Positions 1 through 10,637 are shown, counted from the stretch's first letter. The stretch: 64,000 nucleotides of DNA from Pseudomonadota bacterium (GCA_039815145.1 JBCBZW010000005.1:38378-102377), one strand, 5' to 3'. Notes: generated by a model not told the origin, from the letters alone. Program-made: numbers and translations.

Positions 1-126
1 AGCGTGTTCAAGGAGGCCTGTGTCGATGCGGCACTGGCGGCCAGCGTGTTTCATTCCGGGGAGATTCGTATCCCGGACCTGAAGGCGTTCCTCACGCATG
101 CGGACATCGCGGTGCGCCCCGTATGA
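1..126 (+). CDS. hisF: Imidazole glycerol phosphate synthase cyclase subunit HisF (C-terminal fragment)
   Basis: The first 41 codons in frame 1 encode the end of HisF, the cyclase subunit that joins with HisH to make IGP and AICAR in histidine synthesis. The stretch ALAASVFHSGEIRIPDLKAF is the typical last helix-strand region of the HisF TIM barrel, where family members read ALAASxFHxGE. The 5' part of the gene lies outside the window. The TGA stop overlaps the hisIE start as ATGA, so the two are translationally coupled. Confident identification despite the short fragment. Confidence 0.9.
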   Translation, partial: SVFKEACVDAALAASVFHSGEIRIPDLKAFLTHADIAVRPV

Positions 127-791
127 GCATCGCCAGCGGTCACGAGGAGCGCGTCGCGCAGCTCGCCTGGGACAAGGCAGCGGACGGGTTGCTGCCGGCG
201 GTGGTACAAGATGCGGACGACGGCGGCGTACTGATGCTGGCCTACATGAACCGTGAGGCCCTGGCGAAGACGCTACGCACGGGCCTGGTGACCTTTTACA
301 GTCGCTCTCGCCAGCAGCTGTGGACCAAGGGCGAGACCTCCGGCCACACCCTGGCGCTCACCGAGCTTCGAGCGGACTGCGACGGCGACACCCTGCTGGT
401 GCAGGCCCGCCCCGCCGGCCCCGTTTGCCACCTGCTCACGCCCACGTGCTTCGATGCTGAAGACAAGGCGGGTGATGGCGAGGGGGTTGCGGCCTCGCCC
501 GGCGCCGTGCTCGGCGAACTCGAGTCGGTCATCGACAGCCGCGCCCAGGCCCAGGGGGATGGCGATACGGGTGGGAGCTACGTTGCCAAGCTCCTCGGCC
601 GCGGTCGCGGCAAGGTGGCGCAGAAAGTCGGCGAGGAAGGCGTGGAGGTTGCCCTCGCCGTGGTCGGGGAGGACGACGAATCGGTCGTCGGCGAAGCCGC
701 CGACCTACTCTTCCACCTGCTCGTGGCCCTCAAGTCCCGCGACCTGAGCTTGCGCCACGTGACGGACGAACTCGCCCGCCGGCGCCGCTAG
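123..791 (+). CDS. hisI: Bifunctional phosphoribosyl-AMP cyclohydrolase / phosphoribosyl-ATP pyrophosphatase HisIE
   Basis: This 222-residue protein catalyses steps two and three of histidine synthesis in the cytoplasm. The N-terminal HisI half shows LMLAYMNREAL, TFYSRSRQQLWTKGETSG and the metal-binding DCDGDTLL with two downstream cysteines (PVCHLLTPTCF). The C-terminal HisE half (from about residue 128) has the MazG-like helices with KVGEEGVEVALA and EAADLLFHLLVAL. Fusion of the two is common in gammaproteobacteria. The ATG overlaps the hisF stop by four bases. This is the last gene of the his operon here, since the next gene is convergent and only 12 bp away. No anomalies. Confidence 0.95.
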   Translation: MSIASGHEERVAQLAWDKAADGLLPAVVQDADDGGVLMLAYMNREALAKTLRTGLVTFYSRSRQQLWTKGETSGHTLALTELRADCDGDTLLVQARPAGPVCHLLTPTCFDAEDKAGDGEGVAASPGAVLGELESVIDSRAQAQGDGDTGGSYVAKLLGRGRGKVAQKVGEEGVEVALAVVGEDDESVVGEAADLLFHLLVALKSRDLSLRHVTDELARRRR

Positions 792-803
792 GCCGACAGC
801 GCC

Positions 804-2849
<2,046 letters not shown>

Positions 2850-3124
2850 TCAACAATCCGTGGTTGACGAGCAGCACGAGCGCCCGACCGAGTGAAACTT
2901 CCTGTCGCGGGTAAACACCTTAGGTGGCACCCACGACACCTGAAACTATGCGCCGTTTTTCTTCTTCCGTACGCACGGATCACCCTTGCCTTTCCTTCGC
3001 AAGCGTGTAGGCTCGACGACAGGTGAAGGAATCGGATAGCCACACGGGGGTGGCGACTCCGCGGGCGTGCAGGGATTGCGGCCCGGTGACCCTCCTAGGG
3101 ACGACGCTGGAATGCCGCCCTCGT

Positions 3125-4045
3125 ATGAATGAGTCTACATCCACGGCCTCGCCGTGTGCAGCCCTGGACCTCGGCGGCCGCGCCAACCCCAGCCCCGTGG
3201 TCCGCCCACCTTCCACCGTGGGCCACCCGGCCGTCGCAGCCCCCGTGCCCGCAGACGGTGATGCGGAGCGAGACATCGCGCGGGGCATCGCCCAGAGCGA
3301 GTTCATCGTCTACTACCAACCCGTGGTCGAGGCCGCCGACCTCACCGTAGTGGCCACCGAGGCGCTCCTGCGCTGGAACCACGCCGAGCGCGGAATCCTG
3401 CGTCCCGAGGCCTTCATCGCGAGTGCCGAGCGCACCGGGCAAATCCTGACCCTCGACCGTATCGCCCTGGGCCTGGCCGCACGGCAGGTAAGCGCCTGGG
3501 CACGCTCACGCCACGGGCCCAGCAGCGTATCGGTGAACCTGTCCGCCATGCACTTCTGCACCGCCGACCCCTTAGGCCCCCTGATGCGCACCCTCCGTGG
3601 CGCCCAATGCCCCGCCCACCTCATCGACCTGGAACTCACCGAGAACGTGCTGATCGGGGATGTGGAGAGCGCCATTCGAGCCATGAATGCCGCTTCCGCC
3701 CTCGGCATGTCCCTGACCATCGATGACTTTGGCGTGGAGTATGCCGCTCTCAATTACCTGCGCCGCCTGCCAGCCAGCGGCCTGAAGATCGATCGTAGCT
3801 TCGTCGTCGACCTCGACAACCACAAGACGCGCACGATCGTCACCTCCATGATCCGCCTTGCCCACTGTTTGGACCTGACGGTGACCGCCGAAGGCATCGA
3901 AACACGCGCCCAGGAACACTTCCTAAGGGGGAGTGGTTGCGACTACCTACAGGGCTATCGCTACGGTGCGCCGATGCCGGCGCAAGACCTCCAGGAGCAC
4001 GTTGGGCGGCTAAATCGCCAAAATTCCGTCACTTACAACGCATAA
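3125..4045 (+). CDS. EAL-domain cyclic-di-GMP phosphodiesterase
   Basis: A single EAL domain covers most of the protein. The catalytic set is readable in order: EAL (TEALLRW), the metal Asn in SVNLSAM, Glu in LELTEN, the DD pair in IDDFG, Lys in LKIDRS, Glu in TAEGIE and Gln in YLQGYRYG. It therefore probably hydrolyses c-di-GMP. Loop 6, normally DDFGTGYSSL, reads DDFGVEYAAL, a departure often linked with altered activity or dimerisation. No sensor domain is recognisable in the poorly conserved first 50 or so residues. The frame opens further upstream at a GTG (3023), with no convincing ribosome site for either start, so the N-terminus is uncertain. It lies 94 bp before the REC-GGDEF-EAL gene on the same strand. 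Confidence 0.85.
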   Translation: MNESTSTASPCAALDLGGRANPSPVVRPPSTVGHPAVAAPVPADGDAERDIARGIAQSEFIVYYQPVVEAADLTVVATEALLRWNHAERGILRPEAFIASAERTGQILTLDRIALGLAARQVSAWARSRHGPSSVSVNLSAMHFCTADPLGPLMRTLRGAQCPAHLIDLELTENVLIGDVESAIRAMNAASALGMSLTIDDFGVEYAALNYLRRLPASGLKIDRSFVVDLDNHKTRTIVTSMIRLAHCLDLTVTAEGIETRAQEHFLRGSGCDYLQGYRYGAPMPAQDLQEHVGRLNRQNSVTYNA

Positions 4046-4046
4046 A

Positions 4047-4062
4047 CGTGATCTGACTCACA
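4047..4062. promoter_or_regulatory. CRP/Vfr-like palindrome CGTGA-N6-TCACA
   Basis: CGTGATCTGACTCACA matches the CRP consensus TGTGA-N6-TCACA at nine of ten arm positions. It sits immediately after the EAL gene stop and about 78 bp before the ATG of the REC-GGDEF-EAL gene, a plausible activator position. A CRP-family regulator is inferred; no crp gene is in the window. Three more such sites occur at 7467, 27377 and 54981. Confidence 0.55.
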
Positions 4063-4139
4063 GTTCCGCGATCGCGGACTGCGACCCACGGCGATAGATG
4101 GGAATATGTCATTCCCGCACTCCCTGGGAGCACCCGGTC

Positions 4140-5879
4140 ATGAAAGTACTGCTCGTCGAAGATCTCGACACCGACGCAGAACTGACGACCCGAGCCCTGA
4201 AGAAAGCTTTAGGCTCCGCGCCTGAGCTATCTCGTGCCAGCACGCTCAAGCAAGCGCGCGATCTCCTCACAGCCCGCGAGGTAGACGTCGTCCTGCTGGA
4301 CTTGACACTTCCCGACGCAAACGGACTTGACGGACTTCATAGCCTGGTTTCGATCGACCCTCTAGTACCGATCGTTATCGTTAGCAGCCAGCAGGATGAG
4401 AGCTACGCCCTGTCCGCAGTGCGCGCCGGCGCCGAGGACTTCCTTGTCAAGCACCGTGAGCCCCCCGAACACCTGCGACGCGCCATCCATCACGCGATGG
4501 AACGCAAGCGGACCACCCGGCGCCTGCACAACATGGCCAGCCTGGATGAGCTGACGGGCCTGGCCAACCGCGCCACCTTCAACGAGCGTGTCGAGCAGGC
4601 CGTCGGCCGCGCCGCCCGCAACAACGGCCGCTTCGCGTTGCTCTTCATGGACCTCGATCGCTTCAAGGGCATCAACGATGCCTACGGCCATCAAATCGGC
4701 GACACCATCCTGCGCGAGGTGGCCGCCCGCCTGTCGCGCCAGCTACGCCGCGATGATCTGGTGGCCCGCATCGGCGGTGATGAATTCTGCGTCATCGTGG
4801 AGGGTCTGCAGCGCGAGGACGACGCCCGGGTGATCGCGGAGAATCTGAGCACCGTCGCCGACAGACCCGTGATCGTCGGCGATGATCGCATCAACTTTGG
4901 CCTCAGCACCGGCGTCAGCATCTACCCCGATCACGGCACGAGCCCGGAGGCGCTGCTGCGCCACTCGGACCAGGCCATGTACCGGGCGAAATCCCAAGGC
5001 GGTAACAGCTACTCGGTGTTTCGCGGTAACGGCCCGCCCTCACCGGAGGCGGCGCTACAGCGCGAGTTTGAGGAAAGCCTCAGCAACGGCGCCTTGCAAC
5101 TTCGTTATCAGCCTATCGTCGAGACGGGCTCCCTGAGGGTCAAACGCTTCGAAGCTCTCGTCCGTTGGCGCCATCCGCGCCTCGGCCTCCAGCACCCAGG
5201 AAAATTCTTAGGAATGGTGCGCCGTCGAAACCTCGGGCCGAGGCTCGATCGATTCGTCATCGCTACAGCCTGCGAAGCGGCTGCACGCTGGAACGAGGCG
5301 GGCATCATCGACTGCCCGATCGCGATCAACATCGGCAGCGACAGCATCAACGCCGGCTCCCTCGAGCACCTGGTGGGTGAATGCCTCACCGCCAGCAAGT
5401 GCCCTGCCGATCTCCTGGAGATCGAGCTCAGCGAACGGGCGCTCATCGCCGATCCCACCCGAACGCAAGCGGTGATCGAGAGCCTGAGAGCCATGGGCGT
5501 TCGCATCTGCATCGACGACATGGGCACGACCATGACCTCCCTGACCTACCTGCGCCACCTACCCATCGACTGTCTGAAGATCGATCGGATGTACCTGAGC
5601 GGCCTGGACAATGCCTACACGTGCTCGATCGTGCGAGCGATCATCGGCCTTGGCCGTAGCATGCGGGTCAAGGTGGTAGCACAGGGCGTGCAGACGCGCG
5701 CCCAGCACGAGTTCGCGGTCGAGAATCGCTGCGATCAGATGCAAGGCTACCGCTTCGGAATGCCCATGACGGCTGCTCAGATGGAACGGCGCAACCCCAT
5801 CGCGGCGCTCGGCGACCCCCTCCAGACACCGAGCCCCGACAGCATGGCACTGGTGGGCAGCAGCGTCTTGCGCCACTAG
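4140..5879 (+). CDS. Response regulator with GGDEF and degenerate EAL domain
   Basis: The ATG at 4140 is chosen over 4098 because GGGAG precedes it by nine bases and the receiver domain starts at once (MKVLLVEDLDTD). The receiver has the phospho-acceptor Asp54 (VLLDLTLPD) and Lys in FLVKH. GGDEF follows with an intact signature (RIGGDEF) and inhibitory RxxD site (RRDD), so diguanylate cyclase activity is likely. The EAL domain keeps FEALVRW, AINIGSDS, ELSE, DDMG and LKIDR, but the AEGVE motif is AQGVQ: two catalytic glutamates are glutamines (codons 5682-5684 and 5691-5693). In RocR-type enzymes these positions are needed for metal binding and catalysis, so the phosphodiesterase is predicted dead. 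A CRP-like site lies upstream. No paired kinase is adjacent. Confidence 0.88.
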   Translation: MKVLLVEDLDTDAELTTRALKKALGSAPELSRASTLKQARDLLTAREVDVVLLDLTLPDANGLDGLHSLVSIDPLVPIVIVSSQQDESYALSAVRAGAEDFLVKHREPPEHLRRAIHHAMERKRTTRRLHNMASLDELTGLANRATFNERVEQAVGRAARNNGRFALLFMDLDRFKGINDAYGHQIGDTILREVAARLSRQLRRDDLVARIGGDEFCVIVEGLQREDDARVIAENLSTVADRPVIVGDDRINFGLSTGVSIYPDHGTSPEALLRHSDQAMYRAKSQGGNSYSVFRGNGPPSPEAALQREFEESLSNGALQLRYQPIVETGSLRVKRFEALVRWRHPRLGLQHPGKFLGMVRRRNLGPRLDRFVIATACEAAARWNEAGIIDCPIAINIGSDSINAGSLEHLVGECLTASKCPADLLEIELSERALIADPTRTQAVIESLRAMGVRICIDDMGTTMTSLTYLRHLPIDCLKIDRMYLSGLDNAYTCSIVRAIIGLGRSMRVKVVAQGVQTRAQHEFAVENRCDQMQGYRFGMPMTAAQMERRNPIAALGDPLQTPSPDSMALVGSSVLRH

Positions 5880-5891
5880 CCCGGCTTCGTC

Positions 5892-7289
5892 CTAACGCGT
5901 GGCCTGCGGTGAGCGTCCCTGGTTGAGCAGATCGAGCTCATCGCCGATGCGTCGTACCAGATCGAGCATCTGCAACGCGAGATCCCGGGCGCGGTCGTTC
6001 GCCGCGCCGCTGTAGCCCAGGTAGTCCCATGGCGTGAGGTGTTGCTTGCGCATCTTCAGCTCGACGAGGTCGAGCAGCAATTGGCGATCGTCCTCGCGAA
6101 GCGCGCCCCCGCCCTTGCCCGCATGCATCACCTGCAAGGCATCGCGCACGATGCGCTCGTGATAGCTGGTGCCTCGGGTGGCGTGGCGAGGCCCGGCGAA
6201 GCGATCGTGGTAGAGGGCGTTGCCCATGGGCGTTGCGATGAGCCAGGCGTCGACCAGGCGCAACACGTGCTTGGCCTCCTCGAGGGCCGCCGACAGCACG
6301 CGGCGCTCGCGTAGCCTATCGCCGTCGCCATGGCGCGCCCCGGTCTGCTCCTCGTGCGCCACGCGCATCAGGGCGGAGCCCATGTGGCAGGTGACGTCGC
6401 TGGCGAAGGTCACCGCTGATTCCGGTGGGATCGACCGCGGATGACAGGCGCGCTCGACGAGTCCGCGCAGGGGGCGGCCGCTGTAGTACATCTGGTTGAC
6501 GATCCAGCGCAGGCCGGCGTCGCAGACGAAGCGACTCGGGTTGTGCGTGCCGATGGGCACGGGGCTGCCAGCGGGCAGGATCCGCTTGTCCTCATCGCCC
6601 TGACGGCTGGCGGGCTGAACGAACACGTGCAGATCGAGGGTTCGGTTGCAGCCGCTGGCGCTCAAGGGGTAGCCCGTCCAGGCGAAGCTCGTCGCCAGGG
6701 CTTCGCTGACCCGCGCCAGCTCGCGCGGCGAGGCGCTATCCGTGAACACCGTGAAGTCGATGTCGCCGAAGATCCCGCGGTACTCGGGGTCGCCACGCGT
6801 GGCACCGCCCTCCACGATGGCAACGATGCGCTGCTCAAGATCCGGGTAGTTGGTGAAGAAGTCGCCGAGCAGCCGTTCGACCAACGCGCTGCGCCGGGCG
6901 TCCACCGTGGCGGCAGCCTCCAGCGCGGCTACGACGCCTTGCGAGTCATCCGTCTCACGCGCCGCCGAGTACGCCTCGCGCAAGGCTTGGCGAATCGGCC
7001 CGATGGGCAGGGCATCGGTGAGCAAGGAGGCCTGGATCGCGGCGCGCGGATGCGCGAGCGCACTCAGCAGGGCGGGTGAAGGCATCGCCCCGGTGAGCAG
7101 GGCGTGGTGCATCGCTGGCGAGACCTGAAGGCTCGGCGCTTGTGCTGCGCGCCGGGGGACCGGGCCACTCGCGCCACCGCCGGCCGCCCCGCTCGCCCCG
7201 ATATCGCGACGCCAGGAGCCGCTGAGGTCGATCGTGCCATCGTCTTCCGGTGGGGAGACGATACGGAGGCGGTCTGTTGGTTCAGTCAA
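5892..7289 (-). CDS. Predicted nucleotidyltransferase-fold protein, function unknown
   Basis: I do not recognise a named family for this 465-residue protein. It carries the nucleotidyltransferase signature hG[GS]-x9-13-Dh[DE]h: Gly161-Gly162, thirteen residues, then Asp176-Ile-Asp178 (GDIDFTVF). A third acidic strand is at Asp219 (LDLHVF). The following region (about 250-460) is helical with no motif I can name. The first 50 residues are low-complexity and probably disordered. No signal peptide or membrane segment is evident. It converges with the REC-GGDEF-EAL gene (12 bp gap) and is divergent from purT across 242 bp. It could modify a nucleotide, RNA or protein. Toxin-type MNT proteins are far shorter and paired with HEPN partners, which are absent here. 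Confidence 0.5.
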   Translation of the reverse strand: MTEPTDRLRIVSPPEDDGTIDLSGSWRRDIGASGAAGGGASGPVPRRAAQAPSLQVSPAMHHALLTGAMPSPALLSALAHPRAAIQASLLTDALPIGPIRQALREAYSAARETDDSQGVVAALEAAATVDARRSALVERLLGDFFTNYPDLEQRIVAIVEGGATRGDPEYRGIFGDIDFTVFTDSASPRELARVSEALATSFAWTGYPLSASGCNRTLDLHVFVQPASRQGDEDKRILPAGSPVPIGTHNPSRFVCDAGLRWIVNQMYYSGRPLRGLVERACHPRSIPPESAVTFASDVTCHMGSALMRVAHEEQTGARHGDGDRLRERRVLSAALEEAKHVLRLVDAWLIATPMGNALYHDRFAGPRHATRGTSYHERIVRDALQVMHAGKGGGALREDDRQLLLDLVELKMRKQHLTPWDYLGYSGAANDRARDLALQMLDLVRRIGDELDLLNQGRSPQATR

Positions 7290-7466
7290 TCGATCACCGA
7301 TAGCTGGAGGGCCCTTGCGGCGCAGGCCTTCGACGCTGCTAGGCTACCCGTTCGCCCCGCGAGATGGGCACCGCGCACAGATTCTGGCGGCGTCTCGTGA
7401 GGTGGCGCAGCCAGAGGCTTAGGAGCGATACTCGACCCGATTATGGGCAACGCCCCACAGCGAAGG

Positions 7467-7482
7467 TGTGACGCAGCTCACA
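7467..7482. promoter_or_regulatory. Perfect CRP-like palindrome upstream of purT
   Basis: TGTGACGCAGCTCACA matches the CRP consensus arms at all ten positions. Its centre is about 57 bp before the purT ATG and it is followed by a small GC hairpin (7487-7503). It lies in the 242-bp divergent region between the nucleotidyltransferase-like gene and purT, so either could be the target; purT is nearer. Confidence 0.6.
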
Positions 7483-7531
7483 CGACGCGGGCACCCCGCC
7501 CGCGGTTCAATTCGAAAAGAGGCTCCTCACG

Positions 7532-8749
7532 ATGATGTCCCTCGGCGCGCCCCTCACCGACTCCGCCCGGCGTGTGATCCTGCTCGGTTGCGGCGAACTC
7601 GGGAAGGAAGTCGCCATCGAGCTGCAACGGCTGGGTGTGGAAGTGATCGGTGTGGATCGCTACGAGAACGCGCCCGCCATGCAGGTGGCCCACCGTAGCC
7701 ACGTGATCGACATGCTCGACGGTGAGGCGCTCCAGCGCGTGATCGAGCAGGAACACCCGGCCCTGATCGTGCCGGAGATCGAGGCCATCGCCACCGACAC
7801 CTTGTTGGCGCTCGAAGCCCGCGGCCACCGCGTGGTGCCCGTGGCCGGCGCCGCACACATCACCATGAACCGCGAACGCATCCGGCGCCTCGCGGCCGAA
7901 GAGCTGCGCTTGCCCACCTCGCCCTACCGCTTCGCAGACAGCGCCGAGGCCTGTGCCGAGGCCGTCGAGGCACTCGGCTTGCCCGCCTTCATCAAGCCGG
8001 TGATGAGCTCCTCGGGAAAGGGGCAGTCCATGGTGCGAAACGTATCGGAGGTGGCGCACGCCTGGGAGCATGCGCAAACCGCCGGGCGCGCTGGCGGCGG
8101 GCGGGTGATCGTCGAGGGGCAGGTGAGCTTCGAGTCGGAGATCACCCTGCTCACGGTGCGCCATCGAGGCCGCGACGGCCAGGTACGCACGAGCTACTGC
8201 GCGCCGATCGGCCACCGCCAGGAAGACGGTGACTACCGCGAATCCTGGCAACCGCATTCGGTGAGCAAAGCTGCCCTGGAGCGAGCCCAGGAGATGGCCG
8301 GCAAGATCACCGCCGCCCTGTGCGAGGATCGTACGGACGCGGGCTTCGGCGTCTTCGGGGTCGAATTCTTCCTGCAGGGCGATGAGGTGATCTTCAGCGA
8401 AGTCTCCCCCCGTCCCCACGACACGGGCCTGGTCACGTTGATGACCCAAGATCTCTCCCAGTTCGCCCTCCACGCCCGAGCGATCTTAGGTCTGCCGATT
8501 CCGGTGATCCGCCAGCTGGGGCCGGGCGCCTCCTACGCCTTGCTCGCCGAGGGCGACTCGAACGCACCACGCTTCGAAGGTCTGGAAGACGCCCTCGCCA
8601 TGTGCGACGTACACCTGCGCCTGTTCGGCAAGCCCCAGGTGCACGGACGACGGCGCATGGGGGTGGTGCTCGCCGCCTCGGACACGCTCGCGGAATCGCG
8701 CCTGCGGGCGCAGGCGGCGGCAGATTCTATCCGCATCGTGCTGGAGTGA
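7532..8749 (+). CDS. purT: Formate-dependent phosphoribosylglycinamide formyltransferase PurT
   Basis: PurT uses formate and ATP to formylate GAR, an alternative to PurN in purine synthesis. The 405-residue length fits. The N-terminal fold begins with [23 protein letters not shown]-grasp motifs include [22 protein letters not shown] and [13 protein letters not shown], the last a PurT/PurK-type metal-binding stretch. AAGAGG at 7517-7522 is nine bases before the first of two tandem ATGs. A perfect CRP-like palindrome lies 50 bp upstream, and folD follows on the same strand, which groups formate/one-carbon functions together. No anomalies. Confidence 0.95.
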   Translation: MMSLGAPLTDSARRVILLGCGELGKEVAIELQRLGVEVIGVDRYENAPAMQVAHRSHVIDMLDGEALQRVIEQEHPALIVPEIEAIATDTLLALEARGHRVVPVAGAAHITMNRERIRRLAAEELRLPTSPYRFADSAEACAEAVEALGLPAFIKPVMSSSGKGQSMVRNVSEVAHAWEHAQTAGRAGGGRVIVEGQVSFESEITLLTVRHRGRDGQVRTSYCAPIGHRQEDGDYRESWQPHSVSKAALERAQEMAGKITAALCEDRTDAGFGVFGVEFFLQGDEVIFSEVSPRPHDTGLVTLMTQDLSQFALHARAILGLPIPVIRQLGPGASYALLAEGDSNAPRFEGLEDALAMCDVHLRLFGKPQVHGRRRMGVVLAASDTLAESRLRAQAAADSIRIVLE

Positions 8750-8804
8750 CCGAAGTCCGGTAACGCCACGGCTGCTTATGGCCTGCTAAGGGATCCTGAG
8801 CCAC

Positions 8805-8827
8805 CGCGGCCGCAGCCAGCGGCCGCG
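8805..8827. terminator. GC-rich hairpin between purT and folD
   Basis: CGCGGCCGC and GCGGCCGCG form a perfect 9-bp stem with loop AGCCA, 55 bp after the purT stop. There is no T-tract, so intrinsic termination is only possible. It may instead separate or attenuate purT and folD transcripts. Confidence 0.35.
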
Positions 8828-8902
8828 AGTCGTTAGACTCTGTGCGCTTGAGCTAGACCTGACGACACAACAACTCTACCGACGACATCTGAGGGGAAAC
8901 GC

Positions 8903-9805
8903 ATGAGCGCAACGGTCATCGACGGCAAGGCATTCGCCGCCAAAATTCGCGGTGAGGTGGCGACGGAAGTGCGCAAGCTTTCGGAGCAGCACCAGCTGCA
9001 ACCCGGGTTGGCCGTCGTGCTCGTCGGCGAGAATCCCGCGAGCCAGGTGTACGTGGCCAACAAGGCCAAGCAGACGGTAGAGGTGGGCATGCACTCCATC
9101 GAACACCGCCTCGATGCCAGCGTGTCCGCCGACGAGCTCCTCGCCCTCGTGCATCAGCTCAACAACGATCCGCAGGTCAACGGCATTCTGGTGCAGCTCC
9201 CCCTGCCCGATCACATCAACTCCGATGACGTGCTCAACGCCATCGACCCGGCCAAAGACGTCGACGGCTTTCACGTGGTGAACGTGGGTCGCTTGTCCAC
9301 CGGCATGCAATCCCTCGTGCCCTGCACGCCCCTCGGCTGCCTGTTGATGTTGCGTGATCATCTAGGGGACATGTCTGGTGCCAACGCGGTGATCGTCGGT
9401 CGGTCGAATATCGTGGGCAAGCCGATGGCGCAGCTGCTGCTAAGCGCCAACGCCACGGTGACCGTCGCCCATTCGCGCACCCGTGACATCGCCGACGTTT
9501 GTCGTTCGGCGGATATTCTGGTCGCCGCCGTGGGCCGCCCCGAGATGGTACAGGGCGAATGGGTGAAGCCCGGCGCGACGGTAATCGATGTCGGTATCAA
9601 CCGCGTGCCCGCACCGGAACGCGGCGAGGGCAAGACCAAGCTCGTCGGTGACGTCGACTACGCTGCCGCGGCGCAGGTGGCAGGCGCCATCACGCCGGTG
9701 CCTGGCGGCGTGGGACCGATGACCATCGCGTGCTTGCTCGCCAATACCGTCACGGCGACCTGCCTGGCGAACGGATTGGAACCGCCCGCCCACCTGACTG
9801 CCTAG
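8903..9805 (+). CDS. folD: Bifunctional methylenetetrahydrofolate dehydrogenase / methenyltetrahydrofolate cyclohydrolase FolD
   Basis: FolD interconverts 5,10-methylene-, methenyl- and 10-formyl-tetrahydrofolate using NADP. All family landmarks are present: [43 protein letters not shown], the Rossmann stretch [17 protein letters not shown], and [18 protein letters not shown]. At 300 residues it is of normal length. GAGGGG precedes the ATG by about seven bases. Its TAG stop is shared with the first bases of a palindromic element (9804-9964), so the natural 3' end of the gene may have been altered by insertion, though the conserved C-terminal region is complete. Confidence 0.96.
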   Translation: MSATVIDGKAFAAKIRGEVATEVRKLSEQHQLQPGLAVVLVGENPASQVYVANKAKQTVEVGMHSIEHRLDASVSADELLALVHQLNNDPQVNGILVQLPLPDHINSDDVLNAIDPAKDVDGFHVVNVGRLSTGMQSLVPCTPLGCLLMLRDHLGDMSGANAVIVGRSNIVGKPMAQLLLSANATVTVAHSRTRDIADVCRSADILVAAVGRPEMVQGEWVKPGATVIDVGINRVPAPERGEGKTKLVGDVDYAAAAQVAGAITPVPGGVGPMTIACLLANTVTATCLANGLEPPAHLTA

Positions 9806-9964
9806 TGTCGTGTCCCGCAAGTTCGTCGAAGCATTCGCGGGTACTTTTGGCCCCTAGGCACGTTGCTCCTCCTCCCGTGGGGCCTGCCACGCTCGTCGTC
9901 GCGCCGCGCCTAGGAACAAAAAGCCCCGTGCGACTGCTTCGACGAACTTACGCACCACGACACT
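9804..9964. mobile_element. 161-bp palindromic MITE-like element
   Basis: The ends are inverted repeats AGTGTCGTG...CACGACACT. The outer 30 bases of the two arms match at 26 positions, and recognisable similarity continues inward to about 59 bases per arm, leaving a loop of about 42 bases (roughly 9863-9904). It has no coding capacity. The left end starts at the TAG stop of folD. The outer arm shares about 22 of 29 bases with the hairpin at 14708. It may be a non-autonomous element mobilised by a Tc1/IS630-type transposase (a TA is present at the left boundary), or a large REP-like hairpin. No direct duplication is clear at the right end. Confidence 0.55.
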
Positions 9965-9980
9965 CGGCCCAGGCTTGCAA

Positions 9981-9994
9981 ACCGACCGGTCGGT
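9981..9994. promoter_or_regulatory. TetR-type operator ACCGACCGGTCGGT (autoregulatory)
   Basis: A perfect 14-bp palindrome 35 bp before the tetR ATG. The ACCGAC/GTCGGT half-sites are typical of TetR-family operators, and the position fits autorepression. A one-mismatch copy is at 10689 and an enlarged relative at 44834. Confidence 0.65.
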
Positions 9995-10028
9995 CTGTAG
10001 ACTTTCGCCCATCCTGAAGGAAGTCACC

Positions 10029-10637
10029 ATGAGCGACCGCCCCCAACAAGCTGAGCACACTCGCGAGCGCATCCTCGAGGGCGCAGCGCAAGAGATGTAC
10101 CGCGTGGGCTACCAAGCGGCCTCCACGGCCAACATCTTAAAGCGCCTCAGCATCTCCAAGGGGGCGCTCTACCACCACTTTCCGAGCAAGCAGGCGCTCG
10201 GCTACGCGGTGCTCGATGAGTACCTTGCGGAACGCCACGCCCGCTGCTGGGACGACGTGAGCCAGACCCCCGACCCCCTTGGCGCAGTCATCGATCAGCT
10301 TGCCGAGCAGTGCGAGTCAGCGTGCGCGGAGCAAATGCGTCACGGCTGCCCAATCAATAACTTGGCGCAGGAAATGTCGCCACTCGATGAAGGTTTTCGA
10401 GAGCGAGTCAGCGCCATCTACAGGCACTGGCAGCAGGCTTTAGAGAACGCCTTCGAGCGGGCCCAGACCCTTGGCACCATGGATCCGTCGACGGACGCTA
10501 AAGGCCTGGCCACGTTGATCGTGGCCACCACCCAGGGAGCCGTCGGCCTGGTGAAGAACGCGATGGACGAGTCGCTGTTTCGCCAAGCGATCACCGCGCT
10601 GCTGGTGCACCTTCGCGCCCAGCGCATCCAACACTAG
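10029..10637 (+). CDS. TetR/AcrR family transcriptional regulator
   Basis: The ATG at 10029, preceded by GAAGGAAG, is chosen over an in-frame TTG that would overlap the operator. The 202-residue protein begins with a helix-turn-helix: TRERILEGAAQEMYRVGYQA, then LSISKGALYHHFPSKQAL. The C-terminal ligand domain contains HGCPINNLAQEMSPLDEGFR, which resembles the LmrA/YxaF/AcuR-type subgroup (family knowledge; ligand unknown). A perfect palindrome in its leader suggests autorepression. A one-mismatch copy precedes the small membrane-peptide ORF just downstream, so that ORF is the most likely second target. No enzyme or efflux gene is directly adjacent. Confidence 0.88.
   Translation: MSDRPQQAEHTRERILEGAAQEMYRVGYQAASTANILKRLSISKGALYHHFPSKQALGYAVLDEYLAERHARCWDDVSQTPDPLGAVIDQLAEQCESACAEQMRHGCPINNLAQEMSPLDEGFRERVSAIYRHWQQALENAFERAQTLGTMDPSTDAKGLATLIVATTQGAVGLVKNAMDESLFRQAITALLVHLRAQRIQH

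Noticed and set aside
5892..7289. MNT/HEPN toxin-antitoxin component
   Set aside because: The protein is 465 residues, far above MNT size, and no HEPN partner is adjacent.
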